Positions 25,401-37,100 of a stretch of DNA of 64,000 bases are shown in pieces (position 1 is the first letter of the stretch; the number at the start of each line of letters is the position of its first letter). This stretch comes from Paragordius varius (lineage: Eukaryota; Nematomorpha): positions 1,240,001 through 1,304,000 of the forward strand of contig OZ176055.1 of assembly GCA_964247055.1 (NCBI GenBank), given 5' to 3'. The notes beneath the pieces are model-generated. The model had not been told where the DNA came from and ran no database searches. It saw nothing but the letters and a program-made list of their open reading frames with translations. The position numbers and the translations under genes were made by a program.

Positions 25401-26046
25401 GGTTTTATTTTGATATGTAAGTGTTTTTACTGAATAAAATATGAATGTTAAGATTTTAATAGTGAGTTCTAGTAAATAATAAAAAAATATTTTTGATATA
25501 GGTTCATAAAAAATTGTTTTTGTCTTTTGAATGGGTTAAAAGAAAAAAACCCATCTTTTGAGCTGAGATTTTATAGAAACCCTAACTATAAGATTTTAGG
25601 CTATCTATATATTGAAAATATCTCCTAAACTGAGATAATAAACAATAATATCTCAAATTTATCATTATTTTTGAATCATCCTTATTTATCCTAAATTTTC
25701 CATTTTAGCCCGATTTCGATTTCATCTCAATATTTAACTTGGTCGTAAACAAATAGAAAACTGCAAATGAATACGCTGGTCATATATCTCGTGAAAAAAA
25801 TTATTTTATTAATTTTTTTTGCATACAGTGTTTGTAACGATGGTAATTTTTATAAGAGGCTCAACAGTGATATTTCATACAAACCTTGATAGATAGTCGC
25901 ATAATATACCTACCTTTTTTAGAGAAATCAATAAACGTAAGAAACACCATATCCAAAATACCGGATATATCGATAATCTATTCGATCAATTTGACAATTT
26001 TGATACGAACGTTAATTTGCACACCGATCAATCATCAGGTTTATAA
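22402..26046 (+). CDS. BTB-BACK domain protein, 6 exons, 300 aa
   Basis: Exons: 22402-22480, 22548-22780, 23517-23621, 24329-24513, 24609-24785, 25923-26046. Phases close to 301 codons including TAA. Starts MNPENVLSNK. The BTB/POZ fold is visible from about residue 25: DFSVELPCGSFKAHKIVFAC, then FFQVLKFLYTGTISIQREDI and LQEISKKLGMKSLMDICEL. A Ser-rich linker follows. A BACK-like helical segment (EFEKFIMILGW ... LDRFLSYVKFDQMKDDEL) comes next, then a basic tail. No Kelch repeats follow. BTB-BACK proteins are commonly substrate adaptors for Cullin-3 ubiquitin ligases, and that role is inferred only. The sequence is diverged, so orthology is not claimed. Confidence 0.8.
23698..23842. mobile_element. 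Short palindromic MITE, 145 bp
   Basis: AAAGTTTTAATTATCGCC...ATAGCATAT on the left is mirrored by ATATGCTATTTGGC...AACTTT on the right. Sits in intron 3 of the BTB-BACK gene. Confidence 0.6.
23994..24216. mobile_element. Tc1/mariner-type MITE, about 225 bp
   Basis: TA-flanked CAGTCATGTATCCTT on the left and AAGGATTTATGACAG on the right. Arms of about 100 bp include ATTTGGTAAAGAATGGAAAA in both orientations. In intron 3 of the BTB-BACK gene. Confidence 0.65.
24905..25260. repeat. Fragment of foldback repeat R5
   Basis: TATCAGGATTATCAGG and later ATGGAAACGGTTTAAAAACG...TTCAATGATGCTGGAC match the element at about 42020-43690. Lies in intron 5 of the BTB-BACK gene. Confidence 0.6.
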
Positions 26047-26210
26047 GTTTTGACATACAGTAAAAATATAAATTATACGGACAAGACGTAAAAATATAAA
26101 GACAAATACTTTTTTTCAAAACCAATTTGCTCCTCTATTTCATACTTTGCCTTTTAAGACTATGAGATTTAAAAACAATATTAAAAGATTTCACCCGTCT
26201 TTTGAAAAAT

Positions 26211-27338
26211 TACACTGCTCAACAAGGTTTTGCACCACCCCATTATATTTGCATTTTATGATACCTAATGGCATGGATAGGCCAAAACAAAAAAGAAAAT
26301 TGAGGCCCTCAATTATTTTTCCATAATTTAATTTTTAAATTTGTATTTAATTCAAAAATAACAATCATTCCTCGTGTACATATGTTTAAATAAAACAAGC
26401 AAGTCGATACAAGTAATTTTTCATGCATGGATAACAAATTCTAGGCATTAAATAAGATACTAAACAAGCTAAGAGCCATATTAAAAATCTAAAAGGGCTT
26501 AGTATAGTGTGATAGATCCGGGCGGCTGCACAAGCTCTGCATATCCCCCAAGCGATCCTATAATTATGCCAGATGTGGCAAAGATAACAATAAGTAATCG
26601 TAAAGTCCGATAAGAGAGACTTGCAAGCAAAATCCAAGCAAATTGACATGTCGAATAAACCAATTTACAGAATAAAGTTAAATAAATACAATTAAATTGA
26701 ATATAAATTAGGTTAATACAAATGGTCCAACCCATAACAGTAAATTCTACTAAAATAGGCTACACAACGTCCATCAGAAATTTAAAATACAAAACAACCA
26801 ATAATTTTAAAAAAATAAGGTATATCCACTAGGTATAAATAAAGGATTTTTTATAAGAACCAACTCAAGAGAAAAAGTCTAATAAGTACTCGAAAGAACG
26901 AAAACTAACAAAAAAAATATAGCCTATCTGAAAGCCGAAGGTTTAAACCATAGAATGCCTTTTTTACTATTTTTTTAAAAAAATTTTATATGTGTTAAAA
27001 ATTCACTTAAAAAAAGACTAAATTTTGACGTTTAAGTCCGTACTATTTTTTTCTCTCTGATATTTAAATGACATATTTATATTCAAAATATAGAGTTTAA
27101 AACGCTTTATTAAATGATATTAAGTTTATAATATAATAACATTTTATTATTAGGTTATACATAATTTTCTCTCGATTTTCACTTGTTTTAAAAAATTAAA
27201 AAACCTATTAAATTTCAAAATTCTGATTGGCGGGATCAAAATTTTTTCAAATTCGGTTTTAAAACACTGAAATTAGTCATAATTTAAAAAGTTTGAGTGG
27301 TGGTGCTTAAAAATGTCCAAATTTGTCGACTAGTGTTA
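26211..27338. mobile_element. 1.13 kb non-autonomous DNA element, copy 1
   Basis: A nearly identical inverted copy lies at 47455-48590. Ends are imperfect inverted repeats: TTACACTGCTCAACAAGG...GCACCACCCC at the left and, read inward from the right, TAACACTAGTCGACAA...GCACCACCAC. No transposase is encoded. A hydrophobic ORF inside (minus strand, about 26499-26735) is shared by both copies but has no known domain. Its right end lies ten bases before the ATG of the next gene. Confidence 0.65.
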
Positions 27339-27347
27339 TTTATCATT

Positions 27348-27909
27348 ATGTGTGCCATTTTGTCTATATATACTTTCAATTTTTACCGTATATTAGAGAA
27401 TTCGAAAGAAAACCAAACAGATTCCGAGGATGGAGAAAATGATTGGATTCATAATAGGGTAATACGCGCTAAACACTTTATTTCAAATTATTTTCCACAT
27501 CGAAAAAAAAACTTTTTCAATATTTTAGACAACCACAAAGCATACCACCATTGATGATCACGCAATAGCATCTAATAATGCAGAAAATATAGATTTTATG
27601 GATTTCTTATACCGTAAAAATGAACAAACTACTGTAATGTACTATCCTGATATCAATATAACTGAATATTTTCCAGTGGCAGAAACATATGAATGCAATG
27701 AATATCTAATTGATCAAGCCCAAATAATTAACTCAAATCCTCAGTGTTCAGTTACGATATCTGAAACGGTTATTAAGATAAAACCTGTGAAAAATGTCGG
27801 TTATCCCGTTATGATGGATAAAAAAGAAAAAGTCCCACAAATTTGTAAAATGGTGATGAAATTTACGGAACCTGGTAAAGATCTTTTTTATACTTTTTCC
27901 GAGGCATAA
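27348..27909 (+). CDS. Small membrane-anchored or secreted protein, 2 exons, 163 aa, family unknown
   Basis: Exons 27348-27458 and 27529-27909, joined in phase 0 (AGG|GTAATA ... TTTTAG|ACA), with stop TAA at 27907-27909. The N-terminus MCAILSIYTFNFYRIL is hydrophobic and could be a signal peptide or signal anchor. An acidic Asn-rich stretch (SKENQTDSEDGENDW) follows, then a mixed region with two Cys (ETYECNEYLIDQ, NPQCSVTISETV) and a C-terminal KVPQICKMVMKFTEPGKD. In-frame codons continue upstream into the 1.13 kb element without another ATG. I do not recognise the family. The original start may have been displaced by the element. Confidence 0.5.
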
Positions 27910-28306
27910 AAGTTTGTTAGATTTATAAATAATTGACACTTTTGGGGTAGTTTCATATATAAGACCAATTTGAAATTCGAAATCTTAAAAAATATTTCAA
28001 AAAAATCACCCATTTATGAGTGTTCATGATCACGGATTGAATTTAATTATTTTTTAAAAAGCAAGGGGTCGCATGGAGGGGAAGGGGGCGCCATTACGGA
28101 AAGCTACGCCTTTGATTTGAAAGAAAAATTATTTCATAAATAATGAAGGGAATATTCTGCTAAAAAAATTATATACATTAAAAAAATTTTTTTACAACTG
28201 ATTAAAACGACAATATTTATTTGCACATAAATCTAATCTCGAGGATAAACCAATTGACAATTTCTAAAATCAAAGTTATTTCGAATTGGTGAATTTTATA
28301 TCTATA
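27910..28306. other. Intergenic
   Basis: No gene seen. A short GC-richer patch (GGAGGGGAAGGGGGCGCC near 28075) stands out from the AT-rich background without explanation. Confidence 0.4.
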
Positions 28307-28891
28307 TACCATTTGCACTTCAAGAGTGTCCTTGAACACTTCAAGTGTCCTTGAACATTTCAAGTTGGTCATTGAACAATTCAAATTGGTTCTTGAACAG
28401 TTCAAGTTGGTAACATTTCAAGTTGGTCCTTAAAATTTATAAATTTTGATTTTACCATAATTTTTGCATTTATTTTTTTATTTTATTATTTATTATTTTC
28501 TTTATTTATTATATATTTATTCATTTAAAAATAAAATTTTTCATTGAAAACCACTTTTTTTGTTTCAAACTATTTTTTTTCAATTGAACAAAATTATTGA
28601 CTTTTAAATCTTTTTAATGAAAAATTTTAATTAATAACCCATAAAACTTATATATTTTTTCAATTCGTGTTAAAATCTTATAAATACCCAAATTATTTTA
28701 GAAATTTAAAAAGATATACGGTTTCTTAAAGATTAGTTGAAATCGATTTAAAATTTATGTTAAATAATTGAAAAAAGGTTAAAAACAATAAAATAGATGA
28801 ATCATTTACGATTTAATTAAAAGTTAAAACAAAACAAAAAAGTCAAAGGACCAACTTGAACTGTTCAAGGACCAACTTGAAGTGCAAATAT
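28307..28891. mobile_element. Foldback MITE, class A
   Basis: Left end TACCATTTGCACTTCAAG, then units of GTCCTTGAACATTTCAAG type, three of them spaced exactly 21 nt. The right end AGTGCAAATATATA has lost the GGTA. Related to 11734-12706 but without the R6 cargo. Confidence 0.7.
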
Positions 28892-28996
28892 ATATTAAAC
28901 TCGAAAGTAAACCTTAACAAATTTTGTCTTAAAAACTTTTGGAATACTCAAGCTATTTTTTGCTTTGTTTCCGTTGCCCACATTATAAAACGGTTT

Positions 28997-29577
28997 TTAA
29001 CACTTGGATACAACACACTCATTTTAGTCCTTCGATTCAAATTGGGGTAGTTGGATACCCCAGGCCGTTTAAAATTAAATACTTTAAAAAGTATGGAAGC
29101 AATCGAAACCATGGCAAAATTTTGCACTTATATAACATTAATAAACCGAAATAAAAAGGTTATTCAAAAATATTTGATATTCCTTATTTTAAGCTAAAAC
29201 TGAAAGGTAAAAATTTAGTCAACGTGACATGTGTCAAATTGTAAAATTAAAAAATAATACAAAATAAACCGCTTTTTCTATTTCTATCAATGTTAGATGT
29301 AATTTATATAAAAAATAAGCTTTAGTTTTACCCTTAAAACTAAATAAAGACGATATTTTGCAAAATTTTTGTAAAATAAAAATGGCGTCAAAGTAGTTGG
29401 AGATGGAACTTTTTTAAAAAAACAAAATTTTATTAAGATATTTTGGCAAATTTATATAATATTTATCATAGAAGCATAAATTTAAATTGGGACCGTTTCC
29501 TTCAGTAGCTTTTTAAAAAATTTAATTTAAATTTAGTCTGGGGTATTTAGATACCCCAATTTGAATCGAAGTGTTAA
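28997..29577. mobile_element. R1 element, 581 bp, complete copy
   Basis: Terminal inverted repeats of about 40 bp: TTAACACTTGGATACAAC / CGATTCAAATTGGGGTA at the left and its inverse TACCCCAATTTGAATCG...GTGTTAA at the right. Each terminus contains a small hairpin of GGGGTA and TACCCC. Copies also at 1-415 and 33772-34283. Confidence 0.7.
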
Positions 29578-29834
29578 TAGAATATTTTGTGCGATTAAAA
29601 TTCTTAAAATAAAAAGTTAGTTCCGTTTTCGTTCTATGTTTTGATTCCATTGTCCTGCTTCAGGTTATTTTTAACCAAATTGTATTTAAAATTATTTTAA
29701 TACAATGTGAAAAAATAACCACAATTACACTATAATTACAAAAAAATAGTAAAAGAATTTTATTTTTTAAAACCAATACGGGTTTTAACTCTGGGACCTT
29801 TTTGAATTCTTGTGAACACATGTCTTATGTAATA

Positions 29835-30078
29835 TACCATTTACAGTCCAAATTCACCCTTGAACAATTCAAATTCATTCTTGAACAATTCGAATTCACT
29901 CTTAAACAATTCAAATTCACCCTAAAATAAAATATGTGTTCTTTCGAATTAAAAATTACCCGTATTTTTTTATTTTTATGAAATAAAATTTTGTTTAAAA
30001 ATAATGAAAATAATGATGAGTTATATTAGCCCGAAAACACATAATCTTTTTTAGGGTGAATTTGAATTGTAAATGGTA
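29835..30078. mobile_element. Foldback MITE, class B, 244 bp
   Basis: TACCATTTACAGTCC at the left with three to four 21-nt CTTGAACAATTCAAATTC units, and TTGAATTGTAAATGGTA at the right. Confidence 0.7.
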
Positions 30079-30392
30079 TACCATAAAAACACAATATATT
30101 ATGATTCAACAAATATTTTAACTCTTCCTCGAATATGCTTAAAAATGTCATGTTGGATAACATATGGCCACTAATGTTTACATTTCTTATACTAAATATA
30201 TAATATATAATGTATAATACATCATTATATGGTCTTTCGTTACGATTAAAAGTAAAAATAATTATAAGAAACGATTTTGCCATCAAAATATAATTATAAT
30301 TACCAAGAAACATGGAAGTTTGACTATAGTCGGTATTAATTAATTCGCCATTTAAAGACCTTTTCCTTTTTTTCTAATTACTGATTAAGAAA

Positions 30393-30953
30393 ATGCTTAT
30401 TTTAGACCAATTACTCCCCATTAACCATAATTTAACTGCGGCATCCCAACTCCTATTAACTGGCAACCTGCATAACAAATCTTATAAAAGCGTCGTTTTA
30501 GAATTAACAGATAGTAGTGAGATAGATGATGAAACTGACAGTAGTTTAATGATAAATTCAACGGCTGCAGATTGGCTTAAATTTGCGCAACAAAAACAAA
30601 ATAACCACTTTAAATCATTTGATAGTACGATCGCAACAACATTAGAACCACGGAATTTTGAATCTAAAACTACAAATTCACAAGCCGATGATACCTTTTA
30701 TGATACAAAAAACAACGTTGCAAATTATTACAATGATAATTATCAAAATAGCTATATAAATGATTATTCCGTCAATGAGAATGAAGAAATGTACAAAAAT
30801 GTATTATTTGCATCGAACAATGCACCTAGTTTTTGTAATTCCAATTTTTTCAAAGGGTCAAACACAACCTTAAACACGCCCAGGGTATGTAGAGATATGT
30901 ATGGAAATACAGTAGGATACCACCTACCTACACAAGCTTATACCATAGATTGA
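30393..30953 (+). CDS. Orphan Asn/Ser-rich protein, 186 aa
   Basis: An open frame of 187 codons, unusually long for this sequence, with stop TGA and AATAAA about 62 nt downstream (31015). Composition is low-complexity: a Ser/Asp/Glu stretch (DSSEIDDETDSS), many Asn, then RVCRDMYGNTVGYHLPTQ at the end. No domain recognised, no signal peptide or membrane helix. AAG|A just before the ATG and TTTTAG|ACC just after it are both usable acceptors, so this may be the last exon of a longer gene whose other exons I cannot find. It is convergent with the XPG gene. Confidence 0.45.
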   Translation: MLILDQLLPINHNLTAASQLLLTGNLHNKSYKSVVLELTDSSEIDDETDSSLMINSTAADWLKFAQQKQNNHFKSFDSTIATTLEPRNFESKTTNSQADDTFYDTKNNVANYYNDNYQNSYINDYSVNENEEMYKNVLFASNNAPSFCNSNFFKGSNTTLNTPRVCRDMYGNTVGYHLPTQAYTID

Positions 30954-31157
30954 ATTAATCAGTAAATTACTAATTTACGTTATAATAATATATAAGACTT
31001 GTCTATAGATTTATAATAAATAAAAGTATAGATATAATATAATTGATATCGAGTATTTTAATAATTTGTCAGCTTTGGGTAAAAAATATAAAATTTATAT
31101 ATATTTGACAAGATTGTGTAATTTTGCTAAAAAAATTTCAATAAATAAGCTTGCTAT

Positions 31158-34100
31158 TTAATCAGAATCCTCAGATAATTGGATATCAAAATCATTTTGT
31201 AGTTTTTTTGAAGAAAATTTTATGCGTTTCCTATCATCATTATTTTTAGTTATATTGTTAGTTTGAGAGAGCTTTAATTTTTTCGTTTGACTATTTTTTA
31301 CATTTTTATCTTGTTTTGCAGGTGTTTTTGCATTTTCACGATCACTTTTAATTTGTTTTGTTGGAATATTTTCATTCGTAGATGGATTTGCATGTATATT
31401 TTCATTTGCTATGAAGTAATCTTCAATAACATGTTGAATCTAAAAGAGATATCAACCATATATTATAGTTTCTCGGTAAAAATTTAAATTATAAGGACAA
31501 GTAGAGTATATAATATTTTATAGAAAAAACCATAATATTTTATTTTAAGAAACATCTTGAAAATAGCACATCATTCTGGGTGTCGAAATGAGGAAAAATG
31601 TAATTGGTAAAACACTTATATTTTAGTTTATATTCATAAATATATAGATATTATAAAAGTTTTATAAATAAGGATTAAAAAATTTACTAAATATAGATTT
31701 TCACTTATATTTTGTGTTTCTAATTTTAACTTTTTACTGTAAAAAATTTAATTTATAACTATAAAATAAATTTTACCTTGCTTCGATCGGTAGAATTCCA
31801 AACTTTTTTGACAGGATTTAGATATGCAATAAGTTTTTCAGGAGACCATTTCATTTTTTCTGATACGAAGCTGGATAAATTCTCAAACATAGTTGGGGTT
31901 GATTGCTGATCTAAAATAATATTATGTGATGAAGAATTATAATATTCCTAATTCTACCAATTATATAGGTCTAATATCTTTAGAAAGGGCAAAAAAATTA
32001 CAATTTTTAATTTTTTATCGCCTTTAAATATATACACTTTATAAAATATTTGAGTTTTAATTAAATGAAAAAATGAACAAATAAAGTAATTATTACATAT
32101 ATTTTAAAATAATAATAATAATTTTTATCCCATTAACCAAAAGCCATATTTTTCAAAGCAGTTTAATAAATATTTTCAAATTAAATTATAATATAATGTA
32201 AGTAAAAATATAACCCCTTTATAACAAAATAGTTTAGTACGATATAAAAGATACAAAAGTTCATTACGACAAAAGGCGTTCGTTACAATAGAGTTAAGTG
32301 ACAAAAATAACCACAAAACAATGTATACCTTGATTTTCAGTATCAACCTGTTCCATGGTATTTTTATCCATTAACTCTGAAAATTTCAACGATTTTGGCG
32401 CTTTTAAAGTAGTAGTATTGGTATAATTATTATTGTAATTGCTATTGTGCGTTTTATTTTTATTTGAGTTTTTATCAAAATCATTAGTTTTGTTGGTGAT
32501 CTCCTCGTGGTAAGCAAATAACCCATCTAAATTAGCCCATGTGAATCGTGTTTCGGATTTATCGACAAGGGCATTCTTATAAGCCAAATATATTTTGGCG
32601 TCTGGAAAATGTGTGGGAAAAATTAGGTTTATATTTTCAATCAATTTCCTACGCAACGGGGTATTATTGCCAATTCCTTGTAAATGTTTAAGGATAGTTT
32701 TATTTCCGTTTTTCGTAGCAGGTTTGGAAACTATAGGCTTTTTAAGCAGTGATTCAGCATATTCTAAACGACTTGTACGGATCCAATCACTATATGAAAA
32801 TAGTTATTATTTATTAGAGACAAACAAGATATAGAATACAATACCATTCACAATTCGAAATCACCTTTAAACAATTTAAATTCACCCTTCAACAATTCAA
32901 ATTCATCCTTAAATAAAATCTATGTTCTTTAACATTAAAAAATTACCTTTATATTTATATAAATAAAAAAAATAAAAAATTTGTCTTAAATTAAAATGAT
33001 AGTGAAATGATAAACTATGCCATAAATATATATTTCATATTATTAGGGTGAATTTGAATTAATATGAAATTGAAATGTTCAAGGGTCAATTTGAACTGTA
33101 AATGATATATTTTTGTATTATTTTTTAATCTTTAATTTTTCAATTAGAAAACCTTTTACCAATTTAAAGCATATATCATTATTTCATCTCAAAACAATAA
33201 GGTATACTAACAAAAAAATTTAAAAAACAGAAGCCTTATACTTTTTAAGTTTAAATTAATTTATTAGGTACATTTATTTGATAAACAATGAAAAAAACCT
33301 TAAAAAATATAATCGAAAAAAAAGGCGATTTCGAAAGAATATAAATAATTACCCAAATTTGACGAAATCGTCAAAAGTTTGTATGTTAAATTCGGTCAAA
33401 ATATTCTGTGCCATCACGGGACCTATTCCCTTAATCCCGGGGGTATAATCGCTACCAACTAACATAGCAATCATTATTAATTTTTCTTGAGTCAAGCCTA
33501 AAATAATAAATTTTTATTGGAATATTGAGGAATAAAAAACATAAACAACTTTTTAGTTTTGTTTTGTTTTTATAGTCAGTAAAAATGGAATTTATAGGGA
33601 CAAAACGTGAAATATAGAGACAAATATCTTTTTCAAAGAGACAACCATACTTTTTTAATCTTGATTTTTTTTAAAGTTTTAAACTGCATAGTATATTATA
33701 GAAATGTACATTGCTAACACAATCAATTATGTATTTTACGATTGTAATTAAATGTTTTTCATAAGTTAAGGTTTAACACTTAGAATCAAAATGGGTGTCT
33801 AAATACCACAGACTAAATTTAAGTTAGGTTTTTAAAAAACTACTGAAGGAAACGGTCCCAATTTAAATTTATGCTTCATAATAAAAATTATATAAATATG
33901 CCAAAATATCTATATAAAATTTTGTGAAAAAAAAGTTTCATATCAAACTATTTCGACGCCATTTTTATTTTACAAAATTTGTGCAAAATATCGTCTTCAT
34001 TTAATTTTAAGAGTAAAACTAAAGCTAATTTCTTGTTTAAATTACATCTAACATTGATAGAAATAGAAAAAGCGGTTTATTTTGTATTATTTTTAATTTT

Positions 34101-37100
34101 ACCATTTTACACATGTCATGTTGACGATTACCTTTTGGTTAAGGCTTAAAATAAGTAATATCAATGGCAAAATTTTGCTATAGTTTCAATTCCTTCCATA
34201 TTTTTTAAAGAATTTAATTTTTAACAGTGGGGTATTTATTTTAAATCAAAGGACTAAATGAATGTGTTGCATCCAAGTGTTAAAAAGTATGGTTGTTTTT
34301 TGGAAAAAAAATTGTCTTTATATTCACATTTAGTCCGTATAATTTCAATTTTTACTGTAAAAAGATTTTGTAAATTATATTTAAAACATTGATTTAATTA
34401 GATCTATATGGGGCCCACAAATTAAAAAAAGGTGATAAAAATTATAACATAGCGCATTATATGATTGACAAAAAACGTGTAAATTAATTTAATTGATTAA
34501 CCTATTTAATAATTGAAATTATACGGATAAAATGTAAAAATATAAAGACAATATTTTTATCTAAAAGACAACCATACTTTTTCAAACCATAATTTTTCTC
34601 ATATAAATTTATACACAATTGTGATATTTATACTTTTTACCGATATCAATTTCATACTTTGGAATTTATAACAATTAGTTATATTTAAAAAAATGGTCAG
34701 AAAGTATGAATGTCTTTAGATATAAATATTTGTCTTTATATTTTTACGTTGTGTCCGTATTATTTCAGTTTTTACTGTAAACCAATGATTCATATTTAAA
34801 TCAAGAAAAAAGTATGGATTTACGTTTTGTCCGTATAATTTGAGTTTTTACTTTAAAAATAGCAAAAAAACGTTAAATATAAAATATTTGGAAAAAGACT
34901 TAGTTTCAATCAGGGATAACCAACAACACGGAGACCTGGATATTTTTTGCAACCCGTGAAAAATCTTAAAAACAAATTTTTACGTGATTTAAATAATTTT
35001 GATTTTTTCTAACTAAAATTTCCCACCTGTTAAATTTTTCCGAATTTCGGCAAAGAAAGAGCATACTTATCAATACAACCGATATCTTTTAAATTTTGTC
35101 CTATTTAAATAGAAAGTTAATGCTTTTAGCCAATCATTGGGAATAATATTATCTAAAACTATCATGTTACAAGATTTGTGTAAAATAAGATTCAAGGCTT
35201 TAAAAACTTCATTTGTGAGTTCTGGTAAATCTAGGCATGTGTTTTATTTTACGGATTTTTGGTATTCGATTTCATCATTTGTAAAGGGTTGAAATGAAAA
35301 ATATACTGAGTGGGCGCTTTTTTTAGTTTGTTAAAAATATGCAAGAAGTGATTATGCCATATTGTTTTGTGAAACGCCGGCATCGCGGGTTCCATTAAAT
35401 ATAAGATCTATCCCTTTTTTAGTGCATTATCGCAAAATTATCTAATTTAACGTGAATACAATCCATTATGCCATAAAAAACCGAAATTGAGTTATAAATT
35501 AGTCGAGAATAATATCAATAATAATGGATGGACACTGAAAATGTCTAAAATAAAATATACAACCTCTCCTGAACACATTTAGGACTCTTTAAAGCTGCAT
35601 TGAATCACTAGATAAGAATGCTGGTAAAATGAAATCTAACAATAAAAGTATAATGGTAAGAAAAAAAATGCCCTTTCAAAAATGGAAAAAAGAGAAAAGT
35701 AAATGAATTTTATTCAAACTAAGAAAGATTGTCGTAAAGAGATCAAAAAAATCAATGAGAAAAATGGGCGAAAAAAGAATTAGAAAAAGCTATATCCTCC
35801 CAAACTGCATATAAACATAAAAATAATATTAGAACCGAAATAGCTGTAACACGGTGAGCCGACCACATGGTATAATCACTTCTTCAATATTTTTAACAAA
35901 TCATAAAAAGTGCCCACCCAGTATATTATTCATTTCAACCCTTTACAATCGATAAAATCATATTTGAGTAATCGGATAAATAACACATGTCCAGGTTTAT
36001 GAAAACTTACAAATAAGGTTTTTCTAGCCTTAGATCATAATTTATTTGGTGATTATTTTACAAAAATCTTGCAAACACGATAGTTAGAGGTAATAATATT
36101 ATTCCCAGTGTTTGGCTTAAAAGCTTTACTACCCAATTTATAAGAGCAAAAGAGATCGATTTAACGTTTCTAGCTTTCTAACCGCATTTTAATACTTGGT
36201 TTTAAAATTGTCGACAATCTGTTGAATCCGTCGACATTGCAGCATGGATTCCATGCATTTTAGGTTTTCAAAAAACAAAGACATCATAGATGCAATATTT
36301 ATAATCCGCCAATTACAAAAAGCTCACATGAGAAATCTCACGCTCCACTATGTGTTTGTAGACATGAAACAGGCTTTTGACTCTGTTCCGTAGATTGCTT
36401 GGTCGTTCACGCAAAGTATAAAAAAAATAATTCAAACATTAGAAGCACTTTATAAGCACACCTCAACTGTAATCCGTGTACAAGCATTGGCGATACGACC
36501 CCAATTTTTCTTGAAAAGACCAAGGCTTTATACTAAGCCCCTTTTTATTCATCATAATTATGGAGGAGATAACAAAAGACATTGCGACAAGGTTTACGTT
36601 TTGAACTATTGTAGGCCAAAGACTTAAGGTTATGCGCCACAGCATCAGCAAATGAATTTATAAAAAAAATAAACTTAGGGAAGGAAGGTTCGAAGTGTGA
36701 TAAGAGCTAAAAAAGTTTTAATAAACTCTTTAAGCTTTCCAAAATTTACTATTACCAATATCTTTCAAAATTTGAAGTGTAATAATATAAAAAAAAGTTA
36801 TTATTTAACTCTACGCGCTCTAATATAGACATATTTATCAAAATCATAAAAACTAATCAGTTTCCTTTACAAATTAGTTTTAAACATAATTTTTTATACA
36901 ATACTCTTTTATCAAATCTTTAGACATTCAAAGTGTGTAAAACCAAAAAGATATTAATTCAAACCCCCCGCCCCCTCAAGATTTAGTTTAAATTCTGAAA
37001 ATCATCATAAATCATAAAAATCAAACCTAACCTAATTTCCTTTCCAGATTAGTTATATCGTAAGCCATTAATCCTTTATACAATCCCGCCGACTTGTCTT

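Noticed and set aside
26386-26735. Hydrophobic ORFs shared with 48143-48355, as a possible membrane protein gene
   Set aside because: Both lie inside two nearly identical copies of one repeat. Conservation is explained by recent DNA copying and several frames are equally conserved.
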